Positions 36,258-46,719 are shown, numbered from the stretch's first letter. The stretch is DNA of 64,000 nucleotides from MED-G20 sp038108155 (GCA_038108155.1 JAYNHP010000002.1:27340-91339); one strand, 5' to 3'. Notes: generated from the sequence alone by a model not told the origin. Program-made: numbers and translations.

Positions 36258-37835
36258 TTAAAGTTTAGAAATATTTTTAAAATATTGAGTCATATTTTTT
36301 TTAAAATTTTCAGGCCTATTAAGACAAAATTTTTCTATAACATTTAATCCCTTTTTATATTTTTTTGTTCCACTTTCATAACCCCATCTATTGTAATGTT
36401 CTTTAACCATTGGGGAAAATGATTTTTTAAATTCTATAAAATGGGCCATTAAGTTTTCAGATGAAAGTTCATTTTCAAGAAGGTAATTAACTCTTTTAGT
36501 AAACAATATCTCGAACTCAGTTTGCTTTAGCAAATAATTAATTAATTCTCCTCCTAAAGCTGGAGACCAATCTCTTTGGACATAATCAAACATATTAAAT
36601 TTTGGACTTCCAACACTTGCATCCATATCTATCAAAACAGCATTCCAAGGCTTTTTGCCTTTTCTTTTTTTCCAAAAAAAAGTATTGTTGCAAGGCCAGT
36701 CATTATTTTGAAAAAATAGTTCAATTATGAACCAATCTACAATAGAGCTCATATTGAAATTTTTTGCAATTTTTTCATAATCAGTTTTTGGGTTTTTCTT
36801 TATTTCAAGAAGTAGACTATTCAAATCTCCGTATCCCTTTTTTTTAGAATATCCCTTATCATCTGCATCAACTAATTTTTTTACTTTTATTTTATATTTA
36901 TTAGAAATTGCCTTTAAGTCCATTCTTTCTCTTAATCCATGGATTCCCCAGTACTCTCCATTTAAATAGACCAAAACAGGTTTGTAGCTCATTACATCTA
37001 CATTTAAATTTTCACATACTTTAGAAATCCAACCATCGACAAATATTTCGTTTCCCCAACCTGAAAAAGAAGATCTCAAAATAATTTTATCAATTTCATG
37101 ATTTACCTCTAAAAGAGTATTTACTTTGTTTTTTTGATTGATATAAAATCTAAGGCTTTTTTGGGGAGCTAAGGGAGTAATATATCCATGAATTCTAAAA
37201 GGAAAGCTGCCCTTTAAAAATATTTCATTTTTGTTAAATATTTCAATCTCTCCAGCTTGTTTTCTCTTTTTAAACTTGTAGAAATTTCCAGATGTTTGGT
37301 CTTTTTCTTTAACGAAACTATTTCCTGGAACATAGCATCCTTCTTCAGGATCAAATAGAGTTTTGGAATCTACTTTTAAATTTACTACTGAAAAATTAAG
37401 TTCAGATTTTAACCCCAATAAATAATTATATATAGAAGAATCCACAACTATATTATTTTTTAGTGCAATCACTTTAACTTGATGAAAAGAAGAAAATTCA
37501 CCAATAGGTGCTTTCCAATTATTTACATATTTACTGTAGTTTTCAATTGCTGTTGGTATCTTAATGAGTTTTGGAACTAATTTTTTTAAATGGTAAGTTA
37601 TTTCATTAGATCCTGTAATTGTGTCCAGATTGTAAATCAATTTTAAATTTAAGTCACTCCCGGTTTTGAATGTAACTAAAATAGAATCTTCACTGTAGCT
37701 TCCAGAAATATAATTGCTTGATATTGTGGGCGAATTTAATCCATACAATGGTGAAAAAAAGTCTTTTGTTTTTTTAGAATTATTACAGCTATATAATAAG
37801 ATTATAATTATAAATAAAATTGACTTTTTTTTCAT
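36258..37835 (-). CDS. CotH-family kinase-like lipoprotein
   Basis: A 525-residue lipoprotein; the ATG at 37835 gives MKKKSILFIIIILLYSC with lipobox Cys17, and an earlier start nine codons upstream would spoil the signal peptide. The CotH kinase fold is recognised by VYLNGEYWGIHGLRERMD (about 289-306), NDWPCNNTFFWKK (378-390) and WNAVLIDMDAS (397-407), the last holding the metal-binding Asp pair of this atypical kinase family. CotH proteins phosphorylate coat or surface proteins. Relatives usually neighbour VTC and DUF4956 genes; those sit about 5-9 kb away here, on the same strand but in a separate block. A role in envelope protein phosphorylation is inference. Confidence 0.85.
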   Translation of the reverse strand: MKKKSILFIIIILLYSCNNSKKTKDFFSPLYGLNSPTISSNYISGSYSEDSILVTFKTGSDLNLKLIYNLDTITGSNEITYHLKKLVPKLIKIPTAIENYSKYVNNWKAPIGEFSSFHQVKVIALKNNIVVDSSIYNYLLGLKSELNFSVVNLKVDSKTLFDPEEGCYVPGNSFVKEKDQTSGNFYKFKKRKQAGEIEIFNKNEIFLKGSFPFRIHGYITPLAPQKSLRFYINQKNKVNTLLEVNHEIDKIILRSSFSGWGNEIFVDGWISKVCENLNVDVMSYKPVLVYLNGEYWGIHGLRERMDLKAISNKYKIKVKKLVDADDKGYSKKKGYGDLNSLLLEIKKNPKTDYEKIAKNFNMSSIVDWFIIELFFQNNDWPCNNTFFWKKRKGKKPWNAVLIDMDASVGSPKFNMFDYVQRDWSPALGGELINYLLKQTEFEILFTKRVNYLLENELSSENLMAHFIEFKKSFSPMVKEHYNRWGYESGTKKYKKGLNVIEKFCLNRPENFKKNMTQYFKNISKL

Positions 37836-37952
37836 TTGATTTGATCTCACGTAAAAGTACAAATACTTCTATATAGATTTAATTTTTTCATTTTCAACAA
37901 AATTAAATTATCTTATTATTTAGTGATATACGATTTTAAAAGAATAATTAAA

Positions 37953-37960
37953 TATTTTTG
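37953..37960 (+). promoter_or_regulatory. Possible -7 box for the PASTA gene
   Basis: TATTTTTG followed by TCG, the TAnnTTTG -7 form, lies 38 bases before the PASTA ATG. A matching TTTG at -33 is not present (the region there is ATTTTA), so support is partial. Confidence 0.4.
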
Positions 37961-37998
37961 TCGTTATGTATTGAGTTAAGAAAACTTAAAAGTTTTAA

Positions 37999-38844
37999 AT
38001 GAAATTAATAAGATTTATATTTTCAAAATTCTTCTGGATAAATTTTCTTTTAGCCAGTGCAACTTTATACGGTGTTTTCTATTACACAATGGATAATTTA
38101 GATAAATATACCAACCACAATATAAAAATTGAAGTACCTAACTTATTAGGTATTCAAATCAGTAATTTAAATGACACTTTAGAGAAACTAGGATTAAGGT
38201 ATGAAATTAGAGATTCCATATATTCTGAAAACCATCCTATGGGAATGATTATTCAACAAGATCCTAAACCACATTCAGAAACCTTTCCAAATTACATCAA
38301 GCCCAATAGAAACCTTTATTTAACTATTGTAAAAAAACAAGAAATTTATGAAACTATTCCAGATTTAATATCCAATGTCAGTTCTAAAAATATTGGTAAA
38401 ACCAAATTAGAAACACTTGGGTTTGCGGTTGATTTAGAAATGAAAAACCATAAAGATAGAGATAAAGTACTTGAAATTAGATTTGAAGATGAGATTGTTA
38501 AAGCAGGAAGAAAACTACCAAAAGGTTCGACTTTAAAATTAATTTATGGGTCTGGTGATAAAGGTAAGCCAATTGAATTACCAGATTTCAGAGGAATGAA
38601 TATCTATTTAGCAAACAAAAAAGCAAGTGATGTAGGATTAGAACTTGAGATTCATTACAATGATTCTGTTTTAGATTTTAAGGATTCAAATCGTGCTGTA
38701 ATATTTAACCAATATCCATTTCCAAAAACTGAAAACAAATCCTTAATTTCAATTGGAGGCTTAGTAATAATAGATGCGAATCTTTCCACTCAGTTGGATA
38801 GTATTTATGCCAAAGATACCGTAGGAATAAATTATAATATTTGA
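37999..38844 (+). CDS. PASTA-domain membrane protein
   Basis: A 281-residue protein with a short cytoplasmic start, one membrane segment (about 10-30), and three PASTA repeats: VPNLLGIQISNLNDTLEKLG (about 44-63), IPDLISNVSSKNIGKTKLE (117-135) and LPDFRGMNIYLANKKASDVG (191-210). PASTA units bind peptidoglycan or lipid II-like ligands. There is no kinase or penicillin-binding domain attached. It is first in a rightward unit with the T9SS type A protein and a pseudouridine synthase, with overlapping or adjoining genes throughout. Confidence 0.9.
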   Translation: MKLIRFIFSKFFWINFLLASATLYGVFYYTMDNLDKYTNHNIKIEVPNLLGIQISNLNDTLEKLGLRYEIRDSIYSENHPMGMIIQQDPKPHSETFPNYIKPNRNLYLTIVKKQEIYETIPDLISNVSSKNIGKTKLETLGFAVDLEMKNHKDRDKVLEIRFEDEIVKAGRKLPKGSTLKLIYGSGDKGKPIELPDFRGMNIYLANKKASDVGLELEIHYNDSVLDFKDSNRAVIFNQYPFPKTENKSLISIGGLVIIDANLSTQLDSIYAKDTVGINYNI

Positions 38845-41084
38845 AAAATTATTTTTCACTTTCATTCTTTTTAATTCCATTCTTTCTTATTTCTCAGGAG
38901 AGTCTAGAGCCTTTGAGAACAAATATGTCATTATTTGAAGTTCAATCTTTCAAAAGAACTCAGTCTATAGAGAATTTTGATTTCATTTATTTGACAGATA
39001 CTCTTAGTTTACCTTTAATTGATGATTTTTCTACTAATAAATTTAAAGTATATAAAAACGATACTAGCGGGCCTAATATTTCAGATTCTACCTGGAATTA
39101 TTTGTTTTATTTAGATGGGAGTTTGGTTCCTCTTACAAATTCCTACATGTCTTCACCAACATTTACTTATTCTTATGATAGCATAAATTCTAATGGGATA
39201 GACACTCTAATTATGTTAACAATTCAAAACGATCCAGATACTTTAATAATTAATAATCTTTTGTATTACCCTATTACCAATGACACAATAATTTTATGGC
39301 CAAATACCACCATTATTGATTCACTTTGGACAGCAGTTAGTCCTGATACAACTTTTGCCAACATTTCCTCAGATTACAGTCAAGATTCTATTTCTTTATA
39401 TTTTGTTTCACCTGAAATAGATGATTTAAACAAAATCTGGTTAGACAACGATGTCTTTTTAAATTATAATTACCCAAAGAATCCATGGACTCTTGGTGTA
39501 GTTACTTTTGATGGATTAAACTCCTCAGGGAAACCATATGATTGGACTACAGGAGCTACTGACTGGTCAGATCAATTAACTTCTAAACCAATTTTTTTAG
39601 GTAATAAAGATATTAGTGATTCCTTATATATATCTTTCTTTTTTCAAGCTGGTGGATATGGAGAAACACCAGATTCAGACGATTCCCTCATACTAGAATT
39701 TTATAATCCTTCAAACGATGATTGGATTTCGGTTTGGTCTACCAATGGTTTTGATAGCGATCAATGGTATTATGAGCATATTCTTTTAGATTCTTCAAAA
39801 TATTTTCAAGATGGATTTAGATTTAGGTTTAATTCCTATGGAAGTCTTAATGGGAGTTTAGATCACTGGAATCTTGACTACGTTTATTTCAATGAAAATC
39901 GTTCTTTGTACGATACACTAATGCAAGATTGGGCATTCACATCTCCACCTATTTCCATGCTAGACAATTATACCTCTGTTCCTTGGAAACATTTTAAAAA
40001 TACAACTTCTGATATCTTGCTGAAAAATGCTATAATTCCATCCTATAATTCCTCAGATAATCCTAAATTGTTACAACCTTGTTCTATGGATTTATTTTAT
40101 AAAGACGTATTACAATCCTCGTTTCCATATTCGGCTACTGTTCTAAATGTTCCAGAATTAAGTTATTTTGATATGTTTTACGATTTTGGATCTACCTTCG
40201 AACTTAATACTTCACTTACAGATACTTTTGTAGATTATACTTATAGATTTTATTTATCTACTAATACAACTCCTGAAAGATTAAGTGAGAATGATACTAT
40301 TTTATACCGCCAGTCTTTTCAAAATTATTATTCTTACGATGATGGATCTGCAGAAGCTGCTTATGGTCTAATTGGTAATGGAGTAGAATTGGCTTACAGG
40401 TTTTCTATTTTAGACGGTATTGGAACAGATACTTTAAAAAGCATTAAAATACATTTCTCCCCGTCTGTAAATGATGCTTCTAATGATCCATTTTTTCTTC
40501 AAATTTGGGACGATAGTTTGGGGTCACCAGGACGTTTGATTTATACTACTGACGATTTTGATTTCCCCGAACTTTATTACCCAGAATACAACTCAGGCTT
40601 AAATGGTTTTTTTGAATACGAATTACCTTCTTTAGTTCCTGTTAGTGATACATTTTATATTGGCTGGAAACAGACTTCATCCTCAAGATTAAATATAGGT
40701 TTTGATAAGAATATTAACAGAAAACTTGATATTTTTTACAATTTAGGTGCGGGTTTTCAAAATACCATATTTGATGGTGCGCTCATGATGCGCCCTGTTT
40801 TTGTTTCTCCAATGGATAATGTTGTGAACTATCCAAAGCTGTTTAGAAAAGAGGAAAATATTTCCTTTTACCCAAATCCTGCAGATGATTTAGTTCTAAT
40901 TTCTAACAAAGAGATTAGTAGTATTGAAATTTTCGATTTGAACGGAAGAATGGTAAATAGTTTAGATATGGCCCAGAAAAATTCTTTTATTGTTGAAAAT
41001 TTATTAAATGGGATTTATCTCTTGAAGTTTAAATTTAAAAATGGAGAAATTAAAGTTGAAAAACTGATAGTCCAACACCATTAA
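38841..41084 (+). CDS. T9SS type A sorting-domain surface protein
   Basis: A 747-residue exported protein. The start is a TTG at 38841 whose last bases overlap the PASTA stop (TTGA); it gives a proper signal peptide ending at FFLISQ, whereas the next ATG lies past it. The long middle is rich in Asp, Ser, Thr and Tyr, with jelly-roll-like segments (ISFFFQAGGYGE, GFRFRFNSYGSLNGSLDHW), and no catalytic motif. Residues from about 670 form the type A sorting domain: ISFYPNPADDLVLIS, SIEIFDLNGRMV and LLNGIYLLKFKF. It should be exported by the type IX system and anchored or released at the surface. Confidence 0.88.
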   Translation: MKNYFSLSFFLIPFFLISQESLEPLRTNMSLFEVQSFKRTQSIENFDFIYLTDTLSLPLIDDFSTNKFKVYKNDTSGPNISDSTWNYLFYLDGSLVPLTNSYMSSPTFTYSYDSINSNGIDTLIMLTIQNDPDTLIINNLLYYPITNDTIILWPNTTIIDSLWTAVSPDTTFANISSDYSQDSISLYFVSPEIDDLNKIWLDNDVFLNYNYPKNPWTLGVVTFDGLNSSGKPYDWTTGATDWSDQLTSKPIFLGNKDISDSLYISFFFQAGGYGETPDSDDSLILEFYNPSNDDWISVWSTNGFDSDQWYYEHILLDSSKYFQDGFRFRFNSYGSLNGSLDHWNLDYVYFNENRSLYDTLMQDWAFTSPPISMLDNYTSVPWKHFKNTTSDILLKNAIIPSYNSSDNPKLLQPCSMDLFYKDVLQSSFPYSATVLNVPELSYFDMFYDFGSTFELNTSLTDTFVDYTYRFYLSTNTTPERLSENDTILYRQSFQNYYSYDDGSAEAAYGLIGNGVELAYRFSILDGIGTDTLKSIKIHFSPSVNDASNDPFFLQIWDDSLGSPGRLIYTTDDFDFPELYYPEYNSGLNGFFEYELPSLVPVSDTFYIGWKQTSSSRLNIGFDKNINRKLDIFYNLGAGFQNTIFDGALMMRPVFVSPMDNVVNYPKLFRKEENISFYPNPADDLVLISNKEISSIEIFDLNGRMVNSLDMAQKNSFIVENLLNGIYLLKFKFKNGEIKVEKLIVQHH

Positions 41085-42124
41085 TGACCGAGGAAGTTAA
41101 AAATATTGACGATCAGGAGGAAGAGCTGTTTGAACACTATAATTTTATAGCTGATAATGGTCAAGAAAAATTAAGAATTGATAAGTTTTTAATGGATCGA
41201 ATTGCCAATACATCAAGGAACAAAATTCAAATTGCTGCTCATAACGGAAATATTCTAGTTAACAAATTTCCAGTAAAGCCAAATTATAAGGTAAAGCCAA
41301 AAGATGAAGTTTCTATAGTGTTACCTTATCCAGTTAGACAACTAGAATTAATTCCACAAGATATACCAGTTGATATTATTTATGAAGATGACCAATTATG
41401 TTTGGTTAATAAATCTGCCAATATGGTAGTTCATCCAGGATATGGAAATTACGATGGCACATTAGTTAATGCATTGTTATACCATTTTGAAAAATTACCG
41501 GAATTACCATCCGATTATTTTGGTCGTCCAGGATTGGTTCATCGTTTAGATAAACATACAACTGGAATAATGGTAGTGGCTAAGACTGAGAATACTTTAA
41601 CCCATTTAGCAAAACAATTTTTTGACAGAACTACTAAAAGAAGATATCATGCACTGGTTTGGGGAGATGTTGAAAATGAGAAAGGAACAGTTGATTTATA
41701 TTTAGGTAGGTCTTTAAAGAATAGAAAAATAATGACCTGCTATCCCGAAAAAGATCATGGAAAGCATGCTGTTACACATTATAAAGTAATTGAAAGGTTT
41801 GGTTATGTTACGCTAATTGAATGTAGGCTTGAAACAGGCAGAACACATCAAATAAGGGCACATATGAAATATATTGGACATCCTCTTTTTAATGATTTAG
41901 AATACGGAGGGGATAAAATTGTAAAAGGAACAAGCTTTACGAAATACAAGCAGTTTGTAGAAAATTGTTTTAAGCTTTTACCAGGACAAGCTCTTCATGC
42001 AAAGTCACTAGGGTTTTACCATCCAACTCTTAAAAAAGACTTAATTTATGATAGTGAGTTGCCTGGATATTTTGAAGAAGTACTCAATAAATGGAGGCGA
42101 TATTCTCAATCTAGTACTTTTTAA
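41084..42124 (+). CDS. RluA/RluD-family 23S rRNA pseudouridine synthase
   Basis: A 346-residue enzyme. The N-terminal S4 RNA-binding domain (about 30-95) is followed by the synthase core with GLVHRLDKHTTGIMVVAKT near 155-173, where Asp in HRLDKHT is the catalytic nucleophile, and GRTHQIRAHMKYIGHPL near 255-271. Size and S4 domain favour an RluD-type enzyme acting on the 23S rRNA helix 69 region, but RluC-like specificity cannot be excluded. Its ATG shares a base with the stop of the T9SS protein gene. Confidence 0.92.
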   Translation: MTEEVKNIDDQEEELFEHYNFIADNGQEKLRIDKFLMDRIANTSRNKIQIAAHNGNILVNKFPVKPNYKVKPKDEVSIVLPYPVRQLELIPQDIPVDIIYEDDQLCLVNKSANMVVHPGYGNYDGTLVNALLYHFEKLPELPSDYFGRPGLVHRLDKHTTGIMVVAKTENTLTHLAKQFFDRTTKRRYHALVWGDVENEKGTVDLYLGRSLKNRKIMTCYPEKDHGKHAVTHYKVIERFGYVTLIECRLETGRTHQIRAHMKYIGHPLFNDLEYGGDKIVKGTSFTKYKQFVENCFKLLPGQALHAKSLGFYHPTLKKDLIYDSELPGYFEEVLNKWRRYSQSSTF

Positions 42125-42194
42125 GATATTAAAGTTTTCAACAATTTTTTATATAATTCCAAGTACTTTTTACATTAGACGGAGAATCTAATTT

Positions 42195-45100
42195 ATGTAC
42201 CTAATTTTTGATACCGAAACTACTGGCTTACCTAAAAAGTTTAATGCGCCAATAACTGATTTAGACAATTGGCCAAGGTGTGTTCAAATTGCTTGGCAGC
42301 TTCATGATTATGACGGAACATTAATAGAGCACAATGACTTTTTAATTGTACCAGATGGTTACGATATTCCTTATCAATCTGAAAAAATTCATGGCATATC
42401 TACTGCATTGGCTAAAACTAAAGGAGAGTCATTAAAAGAGGTATTAAATTCTTTTAAAAATGTTTTATCCAAAACAAAGGTTTTGGTTGGACAAAACCTA
42501 AAGTTTGATTTGAATATCGTCGGATCCGAATTCCATAGATTAGGTTATGACAATGAATGGCTAAAAATGCCGGTACTTGACACCTGTACAGAAAAGTCAG
42601 CATTTTTATGTAAACTACCAGGAGGAAGAGGAGGTAAATTTAAATATCCAACTCTATCTGAGCTTCATCAATGCTTATTTAAAGTGCCCTTTGAAGAAGC
42701 GCACAATGCTACGGCAGATGTTGAGGCAACAGCTAGATGTTTTTTTGAACTTATTAGAAAAGGATCTTTTCAAAAATCAGACCTTTATTTAGATGATGAA
42801 AAATATGCCGATTTTTTTGTAAAGAATACGTCTGAATTCTCGCTTGCTGGAATTAAACATGTTAATTTATTTAAACAAAGTAAAGCTCTTGTAGAGAAAA
42901 AAAAATCTGACGTCAGTAAAGGTGTAGTTCCTAAAGAAGATATCTCCCATTTAAAAGATGTACCCTTTTCCCATCTTCATAACAAAACTCAATTTTCTGT
43001 ACTTCAATCTACCATTGATGTAAACAATTTAATAGAAAAAGCGGTAGAGTTTGGAATGCCTGCAGTAGCTTTTTCTGATTCTGGGAATATGATGGGGGCA
43101 TTTCAATTTGTTGAAACGGGTTATAAACATAACCAATCCATTGACAAAAAAATTGAGGAGGTTAAAAAAAAATCAAATGTTTCGGAAATAGAAATCCAAG
43201 ATTTAGAAAGAAAAAAAATTCTTCCAATTGTTGGGTGTGAGTTCCAAGTTTGCCCTGATAGGAATGACAAAACTTATAAAAATAATGGTTACCAAGTTCC
43301 TTTTTTAGCCAAAAATAAAAAGGGATATCAAAACTTAATTAAGCTTTCTTCCATCGGTTTTATTGAAGGGTTTTATTATGTCCCTAGAATAGATAAAAAC
43401 ATAATTTTAGAATATTCCAACGATTTGATTGTAACCACTGGAGGATTGTATGGAGAAATAGCCCAATTAATATTAAATGAAGGGGAACAAAAAGCAGAGG
43501 AGTCTCTTTTGTGGTGGAAAGATAACTTTAAAGATGATTTTTATATAGAAATTGTTAGACATGGTTTGGAGGAGGAGGAAAAAGTGAATGAGGTTTTACT
43601 AAGATTTGCCAAAAAACATTCTATTAAATATTTTGCATCTAACAATACACACTATTTAAATAAGGAAGATGCTGATGCCCATGACGTGCTGTTGTGTATT
43701 AAGGATGGTGAAAGAAAATCAACTCCTATTGGTAGAGGAAGAGGTTTTAGGTTTGGTTTTTTAAATACAGAATATTACTTTAAATCTCAGCAGGAAATGA
43801 AATCCTTATTTTCTGATATTCCTGATTCCATAATAAACACCAATGAAATAGTTGCTAAATGTGAATCTTATCGTTTGGCTTCTGAAGTATTGTTACCTGA
43901 GTTTGAAATTCCCGATGAATTTAAAGATCCTAAAGATATTAAGGATGCTTCTCTTAAAAATGGAGAAAACAATTACTTGAGACATTTAACTTACCAGGGT
44001 GCTAAAGTTAGATACCCAGAATTATCAGACGAAATCAAAGAAAGATTAGATTTTGAGTTAGAAATTATTAGAAAAACAGGCTATCCTGGTTATTTCTTAA
44101 TTGTACAAGACTTTTGTTCTGCAGCAAGAGATATGAACGTTTCAGTTGGCCCAGGAAGAGGTTCGGCAGCTGGTTCTGCTGTTGCCTATTGTATAGGGAT
44201 TACTAATGTTGATCCAATTAAGTACAACCTTCTTTTTGAGAGATTTCTTAATCCAGATAGAGTTTCTTTGCCGGATATTGATATTGATTTTGACGATGAA
44301 GGAAGATCAAGAGTAATTCAGTATGTTATTGATAAATATGGTTCTAGTCAAGTTGCCCAGATAATTACTTATGGTACTATGGCTGCAAAATCTTCTATAA
44401 GAGACACAGGAAGAGTTTTGGACTTGCCTTTGCAGCAGACAGATAGGTTGGCAAAGTTGGTTCCTGATGTAAAATTGAATAAATTATTTAGTTGGAATAA
44501 ACAAGATGTAAAAAGTAATATCTCACCTGATCAATTAAAAAATGCAGAAGAACTAATTAATAAATTGGAGGAGGAAGGAATTGAAGGAGAAGTTATTAGA
44601 CAAGCAAAACTAGTTGAGGGCTCGTTAAGAAATACAGGGATTCATGCATGTGGAGTTATAATCACTCCCTCAGATATAAGAGATTTTGTACCTGTTTCAT
44701 TGGCCAAAGATTCTGAAATGTGGTGTACTCAATTTGACAATTCTGTTGCAGAGTCTGCGGGTTTGTTGAAAATGGATTTTCTTGGTTTAAAAACTCTGAC
44801 TTTAATTAAGGACACCATAAAAATTATAAAGGCGATGTCAGGAAAATCCATTGATATAGATGAAATTCCACTTGACGATATTAAAACCTATGAGCTTTTT
44901 CAAAGAGGAGAAACTGTTGGAATTTTCCAATACGAATCTCCAGGAATGCAAAAACATTTAAAATCATTGCGACCAACAGCTTTTTCAGATTTAATTGCAA
45001 TGAATGCGCTTTACAGACCAGGTCCTATTGAATACATACCAAGTTTTATTAAACGGAAGCATGGCAATGAGAAAATAGAATACGATTTGCCGGTAATGGA

Positions 45101-46640
45101 AGATTTTTTAAAAGAAACTTACGGAATTACAGTTTATCAAGAACAGGTTATGCTATTGTCACAAGAGTTAGCTGGTTTTTCTAAGGGAGAGGCAGATACT
45201 TTAAGAAAAGCAATGGGTAAGAAAAAAGTAGACTTACTAAATAAGATGAAGCCACAATTTCTTTCACAAGGTCAAGAAAGGGGCCACGATACTCAAATTT
45301 TAGAAAAAATATGGAAAGATTGGGAGAAGTTTGCATCTTATGCATTTAATAAGTCACATAGTACTTGTTATGCTTTAATCGCTTACCAAACGGCATATTT
45401 AAAAGCAAATTACCCTGCAGAATATATGGCTTCAGTACTTAGTAATAATATGAACGATATAAAATCTGTTACTTTTTTCATGAAAGAGTGCAATAGAATG
45501 GGATTGAAAGTACTAGGGCCAGATGTCAATGAAAGTTGGTATAAGTTTGCAGTAAATGAAAAAGGGGAAATTAGGTTTGGTCTTGGCGCTGTAAAAGGGG
45601 TGGGAGAGGGCCCAGTTAAAAATATTTCTTCTATTCGAAAAGAGACTGGAAAATTCAATACAATTTTTGATTTTATTAAAAGGGTTAGCCTTAAAGACTG
45701 TAATAAAAGAGTAATTGAAAGTTTAGCTATGGCAGGAGCATTTGATTCATTCAATAATTTTCATCGTGCTCAATTTTTTAATGTAGACGAAAAACAAGTC
45801 TCATTTGTAGAAAAATTACTAAAGTTTGGTCAAGCTTTTCAGTCAAAAAGTAATTCCCAACAGGTCAATATGTTTGATGCTATTGGTGAATCTCTTGAAC
45901 TGGCTGAGCCGGAAATTCCACCAACAGAAGAATGGAGTAATTTTGAGCTTTTGACAAAAGAAAAAGAGGTAGTAGGCATTTATATTTCAGGACATCCATT
46001 ACAAGACTATCTTTTAGAATTAAAATATTTCTGTGATATTAATTTAAAAGTTCTCAACGAAAATCTCCAAGAGCTTCCAGAGAGAGAATTTTCTTTTATT
46101 GGATTAGTTAGTAGTGCTGCTAATTTAGAAAGTAGAAGAGGAACTAAGTATGGGGTCTTAGAGCTTCAGGATATGGAAGGTCAAATGGAGTTTAGGCTTT
46201 TCGGAGAACAGTATTTAAAATTTATGCATTTTTTGGTGCCTGGTAATTTTTTACATATCAAGGGAAAGGTTCAACAGCGTCCAAAATATTATAAGTCAGA
46301 TGAATTTCAAAAGGAATATAGAATTCAACAAATTGATGTTTTAGATGATATTCGAGACAAATTGTCCAATTCGTTGTATTTAAAATGGGATTATGAAAGT
46401 TTAAAGACGGAACAAATCAATGAATTAGAAAACTTAATGGGAAAGTACAAAGGAAAAAAACAAATTATTTTTGAACTATTAGATTCAGAATCTTCTTCCT
46501 ATGTAACCTTAAATTCAAGAAAGTTTATGTCCAATGTATCTAATGAGTTATTACATGAGATTAGTCAGTTAGATGGATTTTTGGGTTACTCTATTAATAA
46601 ATCAAATATGGTAAATTATTTAGAAAAAAATAATCATTAA
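42195..46640 (+). CDS. dnaE: DNA polymerase III alpha subunit with fused N-terminal exonuclease
   Basis: A 1481-residue replicative polymerase. Residues 1-190 form a DEDDh proofreading exonuclease (FDTETTG with Asp6 and Glu8; HNATADVEAT with the His near 170), a domain that in E. coli is a separate protein, DnaQ. A DnaE core follows: PHP domain from about 262 (FSVLQSTIDVNNLIEKAVEF), the palm with GPGRGSAAGSAVAYCIG near 650 and SLPDIDIDFDDEG near 690, MDFLGLKTL near 860, a tandem HhH region (AVKGVGEGPV), and an OB fold near 1295-1345. The fusion is known in Bacteroidota. The leader of 70 bases shows no clear promoter. Confidence 0.97.
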   Translation: MYLIFDTETTGLPKKFNAPITDLDNWPRCVQIAWQLHDYDGTLIEHNDFLIVPDGYDIPYQSEKIHGISTALAKTKGESLKEVLNSFKNVLSKTKVLVGQNLKFDLNIVGSEFHRLGYDNEWLKMPVLDTCTEKSAFLCKLPGGRGGKFKYPTLSELHQCLFKVPFEEAHNATADVEATARCFFELIRKGSFQKSDLYLDDEKYADFFVKNTSEFSLAGIKHVNLFKQSKALVEKKKSDVSKGVVPKEDISHLKDVPFSHLHNKTQFSVLQSTIDVNNLIEKAVEFGMPAVAFSDSGNMMGAFQFVETGYKHNQSIDKKIEEVKKKSNVSEIEIQDLERKKILPIVGCEFQVCPDRNDKTYKNNGYQVPFLAKNKKGYQNLIKLSSIGFIEGFYYVPRIDKNIILEYSNDLIVTTGGLYGEIAQLILNEGEQKAEESLLWWKDNFKDDFYIEIVRHGLEEEEKVNEVLLRFAKKHSIKYFASNNTHYLNKEDADAHDVLLCIKDGERKSTPIGRGRGFRFGFLNTEYYFKSQQEMKSLFSDIPDSIINTNEIVAKCESYRLASEVLLPEFEIPDEFKDPKDIKDASLKNGENNYLRHLTYQGAKVRYPELSDEIKERLDFELEIIRKTGYPGYFLIVQDFCSAARDMNVSVGPGRGSAAGSAVAYCIGITNVDPIKYNLLFERFLNPDRVSLPDIDIDFDDEGRSRVIQYVIDKYGSSQVAQIITYGTMAAKSSIRDTGRVLDLPLQQTDRLAKLVPDVKLNKLFSWNKQDVKSNISPDQLKNAEELINKLEEEGIEGEVIRQAKLVEGSLRNTGIHACGVIITPSDIRDFVPVSLAKDSEMWCTQFDNSVAESAGLLKMDFLGLKTLTLIKDTIKIIKAMSGKSIDIDEIPLDDIKTYELFQRGETVGIFQYESPGMQKHLKSLRPTAFSDLIAMNALYRPGPIEYIPSFIKRKHGNEKIEYDLPVMEDFLKETYGITVYQEQVMLLSQELAGFSKGEADTLRKAMGKKKVDLLNKMKPQFLSQGQERGHDTQILEKIWKDWEKFASYAFNKSHSTCYALIAYQTAYLKANYPAEYMASVLSNNMNDIKSVTFFMKECNRMGLKVLGPDVNESWYKFAVNEKGEIRFGLGAVKGVGEGPVKNISSIRKETGKFNTIFDFIKRVSLKDCNKRVIESLAMAGAFDSFNNFHRAQFFNVDEKQVSFVEKLLKFGQAFQSKSNSQQVNMFDAIGESLELAEPEIPPTEEWSNFELLTKEKEVVGIYISGHPLQDYLLELKYFCDINLKVLNENLQELPEREFSFIGLVSSAANLESRRGTKYGVLELQDMEGQMEFRLFGEQYLKFMHFLVPGNFLHIKGKVQQRPKYYKSDEFQKEYRIQQIDVLDDIRDKLSNSLYLKWDYESLKTEQINELENLMGKYKGKKQIIFELLDSESSSYVTLNSRKFMSNVSNELLHEISQLDGFLGYSINKSNMVNYLEKNNH

Positions 46641-46662
46641 TTATTCTCGGTAAAAATTATTA

Positions 46663-46697
46663 TTTCGCAACATATTTAAACAAAATATATATCTTTG
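46663..46697 (+). promoter_or_regulatory. Candidate promoter for trxA
   Basis: TATCTTTG at 46690-46697 fits the TAnnTTTG -7 box. Upstream, TTTCG at 46663-46667 is an imperfect -33 element at about 22 bases spacing. The site is 22 bases before the trxA ATG. Confidence 0.5.
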
Positions 46698-46719
46698 ATG
46701 ATAATTTAAATTTTTAAAA

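Noticed and set aside
45410..45754. Open frame of 114 codons opposite dnaE
   Set aside because: Shadow of strongly conserved DnaE coding sequence.
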